Positions 8,017-14,164 of a stretch of DNA of 14,164 nucleotides are shown in pieces; position 1 is the stretch's first letter, and each line of letters opens with the position of its first letter. Origin of the DNA: an uncultured Mycolicibacterium sp. GTDB lineage: Bacteria > Actinomycetota > Actinomycetes > Mycobacteriales > Mycobacteriaceae. The stretch lies in assembly GCF_937941905.1 (NCBI RefSeq), contig NZ_CALDGS010000153.1, positions 1-14,164 of the forward strand, read 5' to 3'. The translations under genes were made by a program, and so were the position numbers. The notes beneath the pieces are model-generated. The model was not told the origin of the DNA, ran no database searches, and saw only the letters and a list, made by a program, of their open reading frames with translations.

Positions 8017-9077
8017 CCAAACTGCGCACCGCGCTCACCGAACTGGTCGGCATCGAGCACCCGGTGGTGCAGACCGGGATGGGGTGGGTGGCCGGTGCCC
8101 GGCTGGTGTCGGCCGTCGCCAACGCCGGCGGGCTGGGCATCCTGGCCTCGGCCACCATGACGCTCGAGGAGCTGCAGACCGCCGTCACCAAGGTCAAAGC
8201 GGCCACCGACAAACCGTTCGGCATCAACATCCGGGCCGACGCCTCCGACGCCAACGAGCGGGTCGACCTGCTGATCCGCGAGGGCGTGAAGGTGGCCTCG
8301 TTCGCGCTGGCGCCCAAGCCCGACCTCATCGCGCGGCTGAAGGAGGCCGGCGTGGTGGTGATCCCGTCGGTCGGCGCGGCCAAGCACGCCAAGAAGGTGG
8401 CCGGCTGGGGCGCGGACGCGGTGATCGTGCAGGGCGGCGAGGGCGGCGGGCACACCGGCCCCACCGCCACCACGCTGCTGCTGCCGTCGGTGCTCGACGC
8501 GGTCGACATCCCGGTGGTGGCCGCCGGCGGGTTCTTCGACGGCCGTGGCCTGGCCGCGGCGCTGTCCTACGGCGCGGCGGGCGTGGCGATGGGCACCCGG
8601 TTCCTGCTCACCTCCGACTCCACCGTCCCGGACGCGGTCAAGCAGCGCTATCTGGAGGCCGGCCTGGACGGCACCGTGGTGTCCACCCGCGTCGACGGCA
8701 TGCCGCACCGGGTGCTGCGCACCGGGCTGGTGGAGAGCCTGGAGAGCGGCTCGCCGCTGCGCGGTCTGGTCGCCGCCGCGGCCAACGCCCAGAAGTTCAA
8801 GAAGATGACCGGCATGACCTGGCGGACCATGATCCGCGACGGGCTGGCCATGCGCCGCAGCAAGGATCTGTCCTGGGCCCAGGTCATCATGGCCGCCAAC
8901 ACCCCGATGCTGCTGAAAGCCGGTCTGGTGGAGGGCAATACGGAGGCCGGCGTGCTGGCGTCCGGGCAGGTCGCCGGGATCATCGCCGACCTGCCGTCCT
9001 GCGCGGAACTGATCGAGCGGATCGTCGACGACGCGGTCGAGCACCTGCGGGCGGCGTCGGCGGCCATCGTCTCCTAG
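8013..9077 (+). CDS. ipdC: IpdC, flavin-dependent oxidoreductase of HIP catabolism (2-nitropropane dioxygenase/NMO fold)
   Basis: 354 residues, against about 355 in M. tuberculosis. It is an FMN-binding TIM barrel of the nitronate monooxygenase superfamily. Motifs in order: QTGMGWVAG near the start (20-28), FGINIRAD (69-76), the flavin-phosphate segment GGEGGGHTG (141-149), VAAGGFFDG (169-177) and AMGTRFLLT (192-200). IpdC is required for HIP breakdown and is assigned to oxidation of the hydroxylated bicyclic CoA thioester ahead of EchA20; nitronate oxidation is not its role in this context. The ATG at 8013 overlaps the ipdB stop. The next gene starts 14 nt after its stop on the same strand. 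Confidence 0.93.
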   Translation: MTKLRTALTELVGIEHPVVQTGMGWVAGARLVSAVANAGGLGILASATMTLEELQTAVTKVKAATDKPFGINIRADASDANERVDLLIREGVKVASFALAPKPDLIARLKEAGVVVIPSVGAAKHAKKVAGWGADAVIVQGGEGGGHTGPTATTLLLPSVLDAVDIPVVAAGGFFDGRGLAAALSYGAAGVAMGTRFLLTSDSTVPDAVKQRYLEAGLDGTVVSTRVDGMPHRVLRTGLVESLESGSPLRGLVAAAANAQKFKKMTGMTWRTMIRDGLAMRRSKDLSWAQVIMAANTPMLLKAGLVEGNTEAGVLASGQVAGIIADLPSCAELIERIVDDAVEHLRAASAAIVS

Positions 9078-9091
9078 GCGCGGGCAGCCCG

Positions 9092-9751
9092 GTGGGGGAA
9101 CGGACCGCCGAACCCGCGACCGGCGCGGTCGCCGGCCGGGTGCGGCGGGCGACGCTGATCGGCGTGGTCACCGGCATCGGCCGGGGCACCGACCGGGCCG
9201 CGGCCTGCCGGCTGCTCTCCGGCGCGCTGAGCGCCGTCGCGGGCACCGCCGTCGAGCCGCCCGCCTTCACCGTCGGCGCCGAGTTCCGGGGCAGCTACCC
9301 CACCGTCGGGGCCGCGATCGACGCCGCGCTGCGGCTGCGGCTGACCGTCACCGCGGTGGCCGACATCCGGTTCGGCATCGGGTGGGGCGAGGTGGGTCCG
9401 CCCGGTCCCGGCGGACTCGGCGGTCCCGGCTGGTGGGCTGCCCGCCGGGCCGTCGACGAGACCGCGGCCACCGCGCAGCGGCCCGGATTCACCCACGTGC
9501 GCACCACCTTCGCCGCCGACGGCCGGTGCGACGTGGAGACGGTCAACGCCGCACTGATGTGCCGGGACTACATGCTCGGCACGCTCGACGCGCGGTCGGT
9601 GCGGATTCTGCGCGGGCTGCTCAACGACCGCACCAAGCGCGACATCGCCGCCGCGGAGGGGATCAGCCCCTCGGCGGTGTCCCAACGCGCCACCCGCGAC
9701 GGGCTGGACCTCCTGGTGACCGTCATCCGGCGGCTGCGCGAGGTGCCCTGA
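9092..9751 (+). CDS. SatD-like protein with C-terminal helix-turn-helix, function unknown
   Basis: 219 residues. The body resembles the SatD family: TLIGVVTGIGRGTDR (21-35), FTVGAEFRGSYPTVGAAIDA (59-78), IRFGIGWGEV (92-101) and GPGWWAARRA (111-120). The C-terminal part TKRDIAAAEGISPSAVSQRA (181-200) reads as a helix-turn-helix, which suggests DNA binding. SatD was named from an acid-tolerance operon of streptococci; its biochemical activity is not established. The start is GTG at 9092, 14 nt after ipdC; GTG at 9140 is an alternative. I see no promoter in the gap, so read-through from the KstR2-regulated operon is likely. In M. tuberculosis the ferredoxin gene fdxB occupies this place. The usual N-terminal IGD-type motif is altered to IGVVTGIG. 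Confidence 0.75.
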   Translation: MGERTAEPATGAVAGRVRRATLIGVVTGIGRGTDRAAACRLLSGALSAVAGTAVEPPAFTVGAEFRGSYPTVGAAIDAALRLRLTVTAVADIRFGIGWGEVGPPGPGGLGGPGWWAARRAVDETAATAQRPGFTHVRTTFAADGRCDVETVNAALMCRDYMLGTLDARSVRILRGLLNDRTKRDIAAAEGISPSAVSQRATRDGLDLLVTVIRRLREVP

Positions 9752-9756
9752 GCCCC

Positions 9757-9781
9757 GCCCGGCATCCCTAGACTGCCGGGC
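9757..9781 (+). promoter_or_regulatory. 8-bp inverted repeat containing a TAGACT -10 element, directly before a start codon
   Basis: GCCCGGCA (9757-9764) and TGCCGGGC (9774-9781) are exact inverted repeats with a 9-nt loop. The loop plus the first base of the right arm contain TAGACT (9769-9774), a strong TANNNT match 7 nt before the ATG at 9782. The most economical reading is a leaderless promoter for the membrane-protein gene. The dyad could also act as an operator or a weak terminator for the SatD-like gene. Confidence 0.55.
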
Positions 9782-10672
9782 ATGCCGCGACCGTCCCTCA
9801 GCACCGCCCTGCGCACCATCCTGCGCCACGAGATCGACGCCGTGCGCCGTCAACGGCTCGACCTCAACCCCGCCGACCTCACCCGGTTCACGGTGCCGCT
9901 GCTGGTGCGCGCGGCCGGGGTGCTCGCATTCGGCGCGGTGCCGATGGTGGTGGTGCGCAGCACCGTGCAGACCGACGAGGTGCTGGTGCCGCTGCTCGGG
10001 TCGCTGGCGCTCACCGCCGTCGCGACCGCGGTGGTCACCTGGCTGATCGCCACCACGGTGTCCGGGCTGGTGCTGGTGGTGTGCTACCGCACCCGCCCCG
10101 CCGAGGCCTCCCGGCTGGTGGTGCGCACGTTGATCACCTCGTTCGGGCGGGCCAGCGACGCCACCACGCTGCTGGCCAGCCTCGCGCTGGTGGCCGGGGT
10201 GCTGGCGCTGGCGGTCGGACTGCCCGGCCGGCGGTTCGAGGGCGAAGCACACTCGGTGCTCGACGACCTGCTGTCGGCACAGCTCGGGGTGCTGCTGGCC
10301 GCGCTCGGCCTGGCCTACCTGGCCGAGACCACCCGCACCGCGGCGGAGATCATCGACAAGCAGTCGTTGCTGCTGGCCTGGCCGTGGTCGCTGGGCATCA
10401 CCTGTGCCAGCTGGATGCTCGCCACCACCGTCGGCCCGTTCGAGACCACCCGGCTGCTGGACCTGCTGCTCACCGACTGGCTGCCCGCCGAGGTGGGCGG
10501 CCGGCCCCGCGCCGAGGTGCTGGCGGAGCTGCTTTCACCGGGCGCGGGCTGGCTGGCCGCCCTGGCACCGCTGCCGGTGATCGCGGTGATCTGGGCACTG
10601 GAGGCCCACCGGCACAACGGATTCGAGCCGATGCGCAATCTGCTCGCGGCCACTCCCCCACCCCGCGAGTGA
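9782..10672 (+). CDS. Multi-pass integral membrane protein, function unknown
   Basis: 296 residues, strongly hydrophobic. About six membrane segments can be placed near residues 38-60, 68-102 (long, perhaps two helices), 128-148, 163-183, 200-218 and 253-273. The basic amphipathic N-terminus (RTILRHEIDAVRRQRLDL) probably stays in the cytoplasm. A charged loop (LPGRRFEGEAHSVLDDL) and the helix ETTRTAAEIIDKQSLLLAWPW, containing acidic residues, are the most distinctive parts. I recognise no transporter or enzyme signature. It follows the SatD-like gene by 30 nt but has a likely leaderless promoter of its own at 9769-9774. SatD-family proteins are sometimes encoded beside membrane proteins, so the two may work together; this is inference. 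Its stop codon lies inside the left arm of the palindrome at 10661-10751. Confidence 0.8.
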   Translation: MPRPSLSTALRTILRHEIDAVRRQRLDLNPADLTRFTVPLLVRAAGVLAFGAVPMVVVRSTVQTDEVLVPLLGSLALTAVATAVVTWLIATTVSGLVLVVCYRTRPAEASRLVVRTLITSFGRASDATTLLASLALVAGVLALAVGLPGRRFEGEAHSVLDDLLSAQLGVLLAALGLAYLAETTRTAAEIIDKQSLLLAWPWSLGITCASWMLATTVGPFETTRLLDLLLTDWLPAEVGGRPRAEVLAELLSPGAGWLAALAPLPVIAVIWALEAHRHNGFEPMRNLLAATPPPRE

Positions 10673-10751
10673 CCGTGTCTGTACGGCGACACGCCGGGCC
10701 GAGCGACCCGGAAATGCGCGTGTCGGGGGACAGACACGGTCGCTCGCGGGG
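10661..10751. terminator. Long imperfect hairpin between convergent genes (candidate bidirectional terminator or dispersed palindrome)
   Basis: Arms of 22 bp, 10661-10682 and 10730-10751, pair with a single G-T/C difference. After a 4-nt internal loop on each side, a second 8-bp stem CGACACGC (10687-10694) pairs with GCGTGTCG (10718-10725), and an inner CGGG/CCCG can pair further. The left arm includes the stop codon of the membrane-protein gene, and fadA6 ends 37 bp beyond the right arm. There is no U-tract, as is usual for mycobacterial terminators. Confidence 0.6.
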
Positions 10752-10787
10752 GGTGAGGGGTGGTAGCTGCGGGGGTGCGGGGCGGGG

Positions 10788-11936
10788 TCAGAGCCGCTCG
10801 ATGATGGTGACGTTGGCGGTGCCGCCGCCCTCGCACATGGTCTGCAGGCCGTAGCGGCCGCCGGTGCGCTCCAGCTCGTTGAGCATGGTGGCGAACAGCT
10901 TGGCACCGGTCGCACCGAGCGGGTGGCCCAGCGCGATCGCGCCGCCGTTCGGGTTCACCTTGGCGTGGTCGGCGCCGATCTCCTTCTCCCAGGCCATCAC
11001 GACCGGCGCGAACGCCTCGTTGATCTCGATGACGTCGATGTCGTCGATGGACAGGCCGGTCTTCTCCAGCGCGTACCTGGTCGCCGGGATCGGGCCGGTC
11101 AGCATGAACACCGGGTCCGCGCCGCGGGCGCTGATGTGGTGGATCCGGGCGCGCGGCTTGAGGCCGTGCTCCTTGACCGCCTTCTCCGAGGCCAGCAGCA
11201 CCGCCGAGGAGCCGTCGGAGATCTGGCTGGCCATCGCGGCGGTCAGTTTGCCGCCCTCGCGCAGCGGCTGCAGCGCGGCCATCTTCTCCAGCGAGGTCTC
11301 GCGCGGGGTCTCGTCGATGCGGAAGTCGTCGACGGCGATGATCTCGTTGTCGAAGTGGCCGTTGCGGATCGCGTTGAACGCGCGCTCGTGGCTGGTCAGC
11401 GCGTACTGCTCCATCTCCTCGCGGGAGATGTTCCACTTGTCGGCGATCATCTCCGCGCCGCGGAACTGCGAGATCTCCTGGTCGCCGTAGCGGTGCAGCC
11501 AGTTCTTCGACTCGTTGGTCGGGGTGGTGAAGCCGAACTGCTGGCCCACGGTCATCGCCGAGGAGATCGGGATCTGGCTCATGTTCTGCACGCCGCCGGC
11601 CAGGATGAGGTCGGCGGTGCCGGCCAGGATCGCCTGCGCACCGAAGGAGATGGCCTGCTGGCTCGAGCCGCACTGGCGGTCGACGGTGACGCCGGGCACC
11701 TCCTCCGGGTAGCCCGCCGCCAGCCAGGCCAGCCGGCCGATGTTGCCGGCCTGCCCGCCGATGGCGTCCACGCAGCCGACGATCACGTCGTCGACGGCGG
11801 CCGGGTCGACGTCGTTGCGGGCGAAGATGCCGCGGAAGGCGTGCGCGCCGAGGTCGATCGGGTGCACCCCGGCCAGCGACCCGTTGCGCTTGCCGACGGG
11901 GGTACGCACAGCGTCGATGATGTACGCCTCAGCCAT
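10788..11936 (-). CDS. fadA6: FadA6, thiolase of the C/D-ring (HIP) degradation pathway
   Basis: 382 residues. Thiolase motifs are complete: DAVRTPVGKRNGSLAG at the N-terminus, Cys89 in RQCGSSQQ, INEAFAPV (305-312), His338 in GGAIALGHPLG, and Cys368 in TMCEGGG. FadA6 (Rv3556c) is thought to perform thiolytic cleavage of the open-chain keto acyl-CoA left after IpdAB, or an earlier HIP-CoA beta-oxidation round. The ATG at 11936 has an ideal ribosome site, AAGGAG (minus strand, 11943-11948), 6 nt upstream. It overlaps the end of kstR2 by 8 nt, so it is second in a kstR2-fadA6 operon and should be controlled by KstR2. It differs from fadA5 in this window and is not a recent duplicate. Confidence 0.93.
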   Translation of the reverse strand: MAEAYIIDAVRTPVGKRNGSLAGVHPIDLGAHAFRGIFARNDVDPAAVDDVIVGCVDAIGGQAGNIGRLAWLAAGYPEEVPGVTVDRQCGSSQQAISFGAQAILAGTADLILAGGVQNMSQIPISSAMTVGQQFGFTTPTNESKNWLHRYGDQEISQFRGAEMIADKWNISREEMEQYALTSHERAFNAIRNGHFDNEIIAVDDFRIDETPRETSLEKMAALQPLREGGKLTAAMASQISDGSSAVLLASEKAVKEHGLKPRARIHHISARGADPVFMLTGPIPATRYALEKTGLSIDDIDVIEINEAFAPVVMAWEKEIGADHAKVNPNGGAIALGHPLGATGAKLFATMLNELERTGGRYGLQTMCEGGGTANVTIIERL

Positions 11937-12555
11937 GGTGTTCTCCTTCGGATGGGTTGGCGGTGATCCCGCCCAGGACGATTGAAAGGTATTGGCGGCC
12001 AACCTCTTCTGCCGTCAGCGGGCCACCGGGTTGGTACCAGCGTACGGACACCCAGGTGGTGTCGCGGATGAGGCGGTAGACCAGGTCGACGTTCATGTCC
12101 GAGCGGAAGTAGCCCTGCTCGATGCCCTCGGTGAGCACGTCGACCCACATCTTGCGCTGCTCGCGGTTGCGCTCCTCGATGTAGGTGAACCGGGGCTGCG
12201 ACGACAACCGCTTGGCCTCGTCCTGGTAGATGACCACCTCGGCGTGGCGGTGCTCGATGGCCTCGAACGAGGCCATGAACAGGCCCTTGAACCGCTCCAG
12301 CGGGTTGGGCTCGTTGTCGATGATCTCCTGGTAGCGGCCGAACAGCCAGTCCAGGAAGTTGCGCAGCACCTCGTCGACCATTTCCTCCTTGGAGCGGAAA
12401 TGGTGGTACAGGCTGCCGGACAGGATGCCCGCGGCGTCGGCGATGTCACGGACCGTCGTGGCCTTCAGCCCGCGTTCGGCGAACATGCTCGCGGCGAGCG
12501 CAAGCAGCTCGTCGCGTCTGCTCGCCGGCTGCGGCCGAGTTGCCTCTCCCACCAC
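11929..12555 (-). CDS. kstR2: KstR2, TetR-family repressor of the HIP degradation regulon
   Basis: 208 residues, against about 200 in M. tuberculosis. The N-terminal TetR helix-turn-helix spans roughly residues 17-62, with TTVRDIADAAGILSGSLYHH and FRSKEEMVDEVL. The ligand domain includes the KstR2-typical segments FMASFEAIEH, VVIYQDEAKRLSSQPRF and RDTTWVSVRWYQPGGPL. KstR2 binds ANCAAGNNCTTGNT palindromes and is released by HIP-CoA. One lies 12 bp upstream (12568-12581), implying autorepression. The start is one of two tandem GTG codons: 12555 gives the longest form. However, the TACCCT hexamer at 12559-12564 lies 6 nt before the second GTG (12552), which would suit a leaderless start one codon later. 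The ipdF gene is upstream on the same strand, across a hairpin-rich gap. Confidence 0.95.
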   Translation of the reverse strand: MVGEATRPQPASRRDELLALAASMFAERGLKATTVRDIADAAGILSGSLYHHFRSKEEMVDEVLRNFLDWLFGRYQEIIDNEPNPLERFKGLFMASFEAIEHRHAEVVIYQDEAKRLSSQPRFTYIEERNREQRKMWVDVLTEGIEQGYFRSDMNVDLVYRLIRDTTWVSVRWYQPGGPLTAEEVGRQYLSIVLGGITANPSEGEHHG

Positions 12556-12558
12556 TCA

Positions 12559-12564
12559 AGGGTA
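12559..12564 (-). promoter_or_regulatory. Putative -10 element of kstR2-fadA6
   Basis: TACCCT on the minus strand fits TANNNT. It lies 3 bp downstream of the KstR2 operator and 6 nt before the second of two GTG codons, the same geometry as at the SDR operon. Confidence 0.48.
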
Positions 12565-12567
12565 TCA

Positions 12568-12581
12568 ACCAAGCGCTTGCT
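12568..12581. promoter_or_regulatory. KstR2 operator upstream of kstR2 (autoregulation)
   Basis: ACCAAGCGCTTGCT matches ANCAAGNNCTTGNT at all fixed positions. It lies 12 bp upstream of the first kstR2 GTG and just upstream of the -10 hexamer. Together with 5578-5591 it defines two KstR2-controlled promoters in the window. Confidence 0.92.
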
Positions 12582-12601
12582 TGCCTACCGTCCGGGGGTG
12601 G

Positions 12602-12627
12602 GTGGCGCGGGGCCTCGCCCCGCCCAC
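12602..12627. terminator. Small GC-rich hairpin in the ipdF-kstR2 gap
   Basis: GCGGGGC (12607-12613) pairs with GCCCCGC (12617-12623) around a 3-nt loop. The stem extends with GTGG/CCAC (12602-12605 and 12624-12627) past one bulged C. It directly abuts the larger inverted repeat at 12628-12692. In transcription from ipdF it would be the second of two consecutive hairpins. Confidence 0.4.
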
Positions 12628-12692
12628 GCCGCGAACGTGAGCCCGGGTGCGAGATCTCGGGGATTTCCCGCCCACGGGCTCACGTTCGCGGC
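12628..12692. repeat. Perfect 18-bp inverted repeat, candidate terminator after ipdF
   Basis: GCCGCGAACGTGAGCCCG (12628-12645) and its exact complement (12675-12692) flank a 29-nt loop. The loop holds a 10-bp perfect palindrome CGAGATCTCG (12650-12659). The repeat starts 12 bp beyond the ipdF stop codon, so termination of the fadE30-ipdF transcript before the kstR2 promoter is the natural reading. It could also be a copy of a dispersed mycobacterial palindrome. Confidence 0.6.
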
Positions 12693-12704
12693 AACAGCCC
12701 GGGG

Positions 12705-13499
12705 TTACGGGTGCTGGCTGGAGACCGAGATGACCTCACCGGTGAGGTAGCTGGAGTAGTCGCTGGCCAGGAACGCGATGGTGGCCGCGACCTCCCAGGG
12801 CTCGGCGGCCCGGCCGAACGCCTCCTGGTCGGCCAGCCGGTCGAGCAGCTCCGCGGAACTGGTCTTCTCCAGGAACTTGTGCCGGGCGATGCTCGGCGAG
12901 ACGGCGTTGATGCGCACCCCGTACTCCACCGCCTCGATCGCGCTGCACCGGGTCAGCGCCATCACGCCGGCCTTGGCGGCGGCGTAGTGCGACTGGGAGT
13001 GCTGCGCGCGCCAGCCCAGCACGCTGGCGTTGTTGACGATCACCCCGCCGTGGCCGGCGTCGCGGAAGTAGCGCAGCGCCGCGCGGGTGGCGCGCATGAC
13101 CGAGGTGAGCGAGACGTCGAGGACCCGGTCCCACTCCTCGTCGGTCATGTCGATGACCGGGGTCTGCCCGCCCAGCCCGGCGTTGTTCACCAGCACGTCG
13201 ATGCGGCCCATCCGCTCGGCCGCCGTGGCGATCAGCGCGTCGACCTGCGCGGTGGAGGTGACGTCGCAGACCACCGCCTCCACCCGGCCCAGACCGAGCC
13301 CGGCGAGCTGGTCGCGGGTCTCGCCCAGCCGCCGCTCGTGATGGTCGGAGACCACCACGTCGGCGCCCTCGAGCAGGGCGCGGCGCGCCACCGACGAGCC
13401 GATGCCGGTGCCGGCGGCCGCGGTGACCACCACGATCTTGCCGGCCAGCAGGCCGTGTCCCTCGATCTCCTTCGGAGCTACGGAAAGATCAGTCGTCAC
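12705..13499 (-). CDS. ipdF: IpdF, short-chain dehydrogenase of HIP catabolism
   Basis: 264 residues, close to the 262 of Rv3559c. SDR motifs: a modified cofactor loop TAAAGTGIG (26-34) in place of the usual TGxxxGIG, CDV (78-80), NNAG (105-108), Ser159 in VNNASVLGW, and Tyr172/Lys176 in YAAAK. IpdF is assigned to oxidation of a hydroxyl on the HIP-derived CoA intermediates, between FadE30/hydratase and ring opening. The exact intermediate is from literature memory and should be taken as approximate. The start is the GTG at 13499, sharing GTGA with the fadE30 stop. The open frame continues upstream inside fadE30 only as arginine-rich antisense-like sequence. Co-transcription with fadE30 is likely, and the controlling promoter lies outside the window. 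Confidence 0.92.
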   Translation of the reverse strand: MTTDLSVAPKEIEGHGLLAGKIVVVTAAAGTGIGSSVARRALLEGADVVVSDHHERRLGETRDQLAGLGLGRVEAVVCDVTSTAQVDALIATAAERMGRIDVLVNNAGLGGQTPVIDMTDEEWDRVLDVSLTSVMRATRAALRYFRDAGHGGVIVNNASVLGWRAQHSQSHYAAAKAGVMALTRCSAIEAVEYGVRINAVSPSIARHKFLEKTSSAELLDRLADQEAFGRAAEPWEVAATIAFLASDYSSYLTGEVISVSSQHP

Positions 13500-14164
13500 C
13501 CTCGTGGTTCCCTCGGTAGGCCGAGCACGCGCTCGGCGATGATGTTGCGCTGGATCTCGTTGGAGCCGCCGTAGATGGTGTCGGCCCGGGAGAACAGGTA
13601 CAGCCGCTGCCACTCGTCGAAATCGCCGTCGGTCAGCGTCAGCCCGGCCATGCCGACCACGTCCATCGCGATCTCGCCGAGTTCGCGATGCCAGTTGGCC
13701 CACAACAGCTTCGACACGTTGTCCTGCCCGGGCTGCTCGACGTCCATCGTCTTGAGCGCGTACGACCGCATGGTGCGCAGCCCCACCCAGGAGTTGATCA
13801 GCCGCTCGCGGATCTGCGGGTCGTCGATGGTGCCGGTGCGCTTGGCCAGCTCGACCACGCCCTCCAGCTCGCGGCGGTAGACGATCTGCTGGCCCAGCGT
13901 GGACACCCCGCGCTCGTAGGCCAGCGTGCCCATCGCCACCCGCCAGCCGTCACCCGGTTGGCCGACGACCATCGACGCCGGGGTGCGGGCGTCGGTGAAG
14001 AACACCTCGTTGAACTCCGAGTCGCCGGTCAGCTGCACGATCGGCCGGATCTCCACGCCCGGCTGGTCCAGCGGCACCAGCAGGTAGCTCAACCCCTGGT
14101 GACGCTTGGAGCCCTTCTCGGTGCGGGCCACCACGAAGCACCACTGCGCCCAGTGCGCCAGCGA
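13496..14164 (-). CDS. fadE30: FadE30, acyl-CoA dehydrogenase of HIP-CoA (5' end outside window)
   Basis: C-terminal 222 residues of an acyl-CoA dehydrogenase, covering the end of the beta domain (GLSYLLVPLDQPGVEIRPI, then FNEVFFTDARTP) and the whole C-terminal helical domain. FadE30 introduces the first double bond into the propionyl chain of HIP-CoA. The position of the classic catalytic glutamate (YEG in MCAD) is glycine here, in IYGGSNEIQRN. A glutamate in LAYERG (codon 13914-13916) sits where isovaleryl-CoA dehydrogenase-type enzymes carry theirs and is the likely base. The frame is open to the window edge. It overlaps ipdF by 4 nt. The gene name rests on synteny upstream of ipdF plus the family match. 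Confidence 0.88.
   Translation of the reverse strand, partial: SLAHWAQWCFVVARTEKGSKRHQGLSYLLVPLDQPGVEIRPIVQLTGDSEFNEVFFTDARTPASMVVGQPGDGWRVAMGTLAYERGVSTLGQQIVYRRELEGVVELAKRTGTIDDPQIRERLINSWVGLRTMRSYALKTMDVEQPGQDNVSKLLWANWHRELGEIAMDVVGMAGLTLTDGDFDEWQRLYLFSRADTIYGGSNEIQRNIIAERVLGLPREPRG

Noticed and set aside
8084..9091. In-frame upstream extension of the SatD-like gene through ipdC
   Set aside because: The extension is a shadow frame of ipdC, and SatD-like similarity begins only after 9092.
10315..11673. Minus-strand frame joining antisense membrane-protein sequence to the fadA6 region
   Set aside because: Out of frame with fadA6 and passes through the palindrome at 10661-10751. No thiolase motif appears in that frame.
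10783..12002. fadA5 and fadA6 as a recent tandem duplication
   Set aside because: The two share the thiolase fold and the RxPxGKRNG start but differ throughout, and each matches its own mycobacterial orthologue.
13500..13703. N-terminal extension of ipdF to an upstream ATG
   Set aside because: The extension is arginine-rich shadow of fadE30. The GTG at 13499 gives the family length and a GTGA overlap like others in the window.

Overview
The window is high-GC actinobacterial DNA whose gene content and order match the mycobacterial cholesterol side-chain and C/D-ring (HIP) degradation locus, the Rv3545c-Rv3560c region of Mycobacterium tuberculosis. The P450 at the left edge has the short N-terminus I recall for fast-growing mycobacteria (CYP125A3 type). 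The accessory genes also differ from M. tuberculosis: I see no ddn, fdxB or PPE64. A non-tuberculous Mycolicibacterium-like organism is therefore most likely. All comparisons rest on remembered family sequences, not on a search.

Layout. (1) 1-2007: a divergent pair, cyp125 (minus, 3' end outside the window) and fadA5 (plus), with two 14-bp KstR-type operators between them. (2) 1991-3840: two genes foreign to the M. tuberculosis layout, a small NTF2/SnoaL-like protein (minus) and an exported histidine phosphatase (plus). (3) 3857-5562: two SDR oxidoreductases on the minus strand (Rv3548c and Rv3549c type). They diverge from (4) 5622-9077: echA20-ipdA-ipdB-ipdC, each junction a 4-nt start/stop overlap. 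A KstR2-type operator lies between the SDRs and echA20. (5) 9092-10672: a SatD-like protein with a C-terminal helix-turn-helix and a multi-pass membrane protein, where fdxB would be expected. (6) 10661-10751: a long imperfect hairpin between convergent genes. (7) 10788-12555: fadA6 and kstR2 (minus, overlapping by 8 nt), with a second KstR2 operator just upstream of kstR2. (8) 12602-12692: two adjacent hairpins. (9) 12705-14164: ipdF and the C-terminal part of fadE30 (minus, 4-nt overlap).

How it works together. CYP125 oxidises the sterol C26 and FadA5 performs thiolysis in side-chain beta-oxidation. After rings A and B are removed, the remaining CoA-activated bicyclic HIP unit is processed by FadE30, IpdF and IpdC. 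EchA20 and IpdAB open the last two rings, and FadA6 is the likely terminal thiolase. The two regulators divide the window: KstR operators sit only at cyp125/fadA5, and KstR2 operators sit at SDR/echA20 and kstR2. At fadA5, the distal SDR and kstR2 the operator touches or lies just upstream of a TANNNT -10 hexamer that is itself about 6 nt from the start codon. This suggests leaderless transcripts blocked directly by the repressor.

No gene-free stretch exceeds about 150 bp. I found no tRNA, rRNA, CRISPR array, insertion sequence or phage feature. Most of the window is a known pathway. The least explained parts are the SatD-like/membrane pair, the phosphatase/SnoaL pair and the long palindromes.
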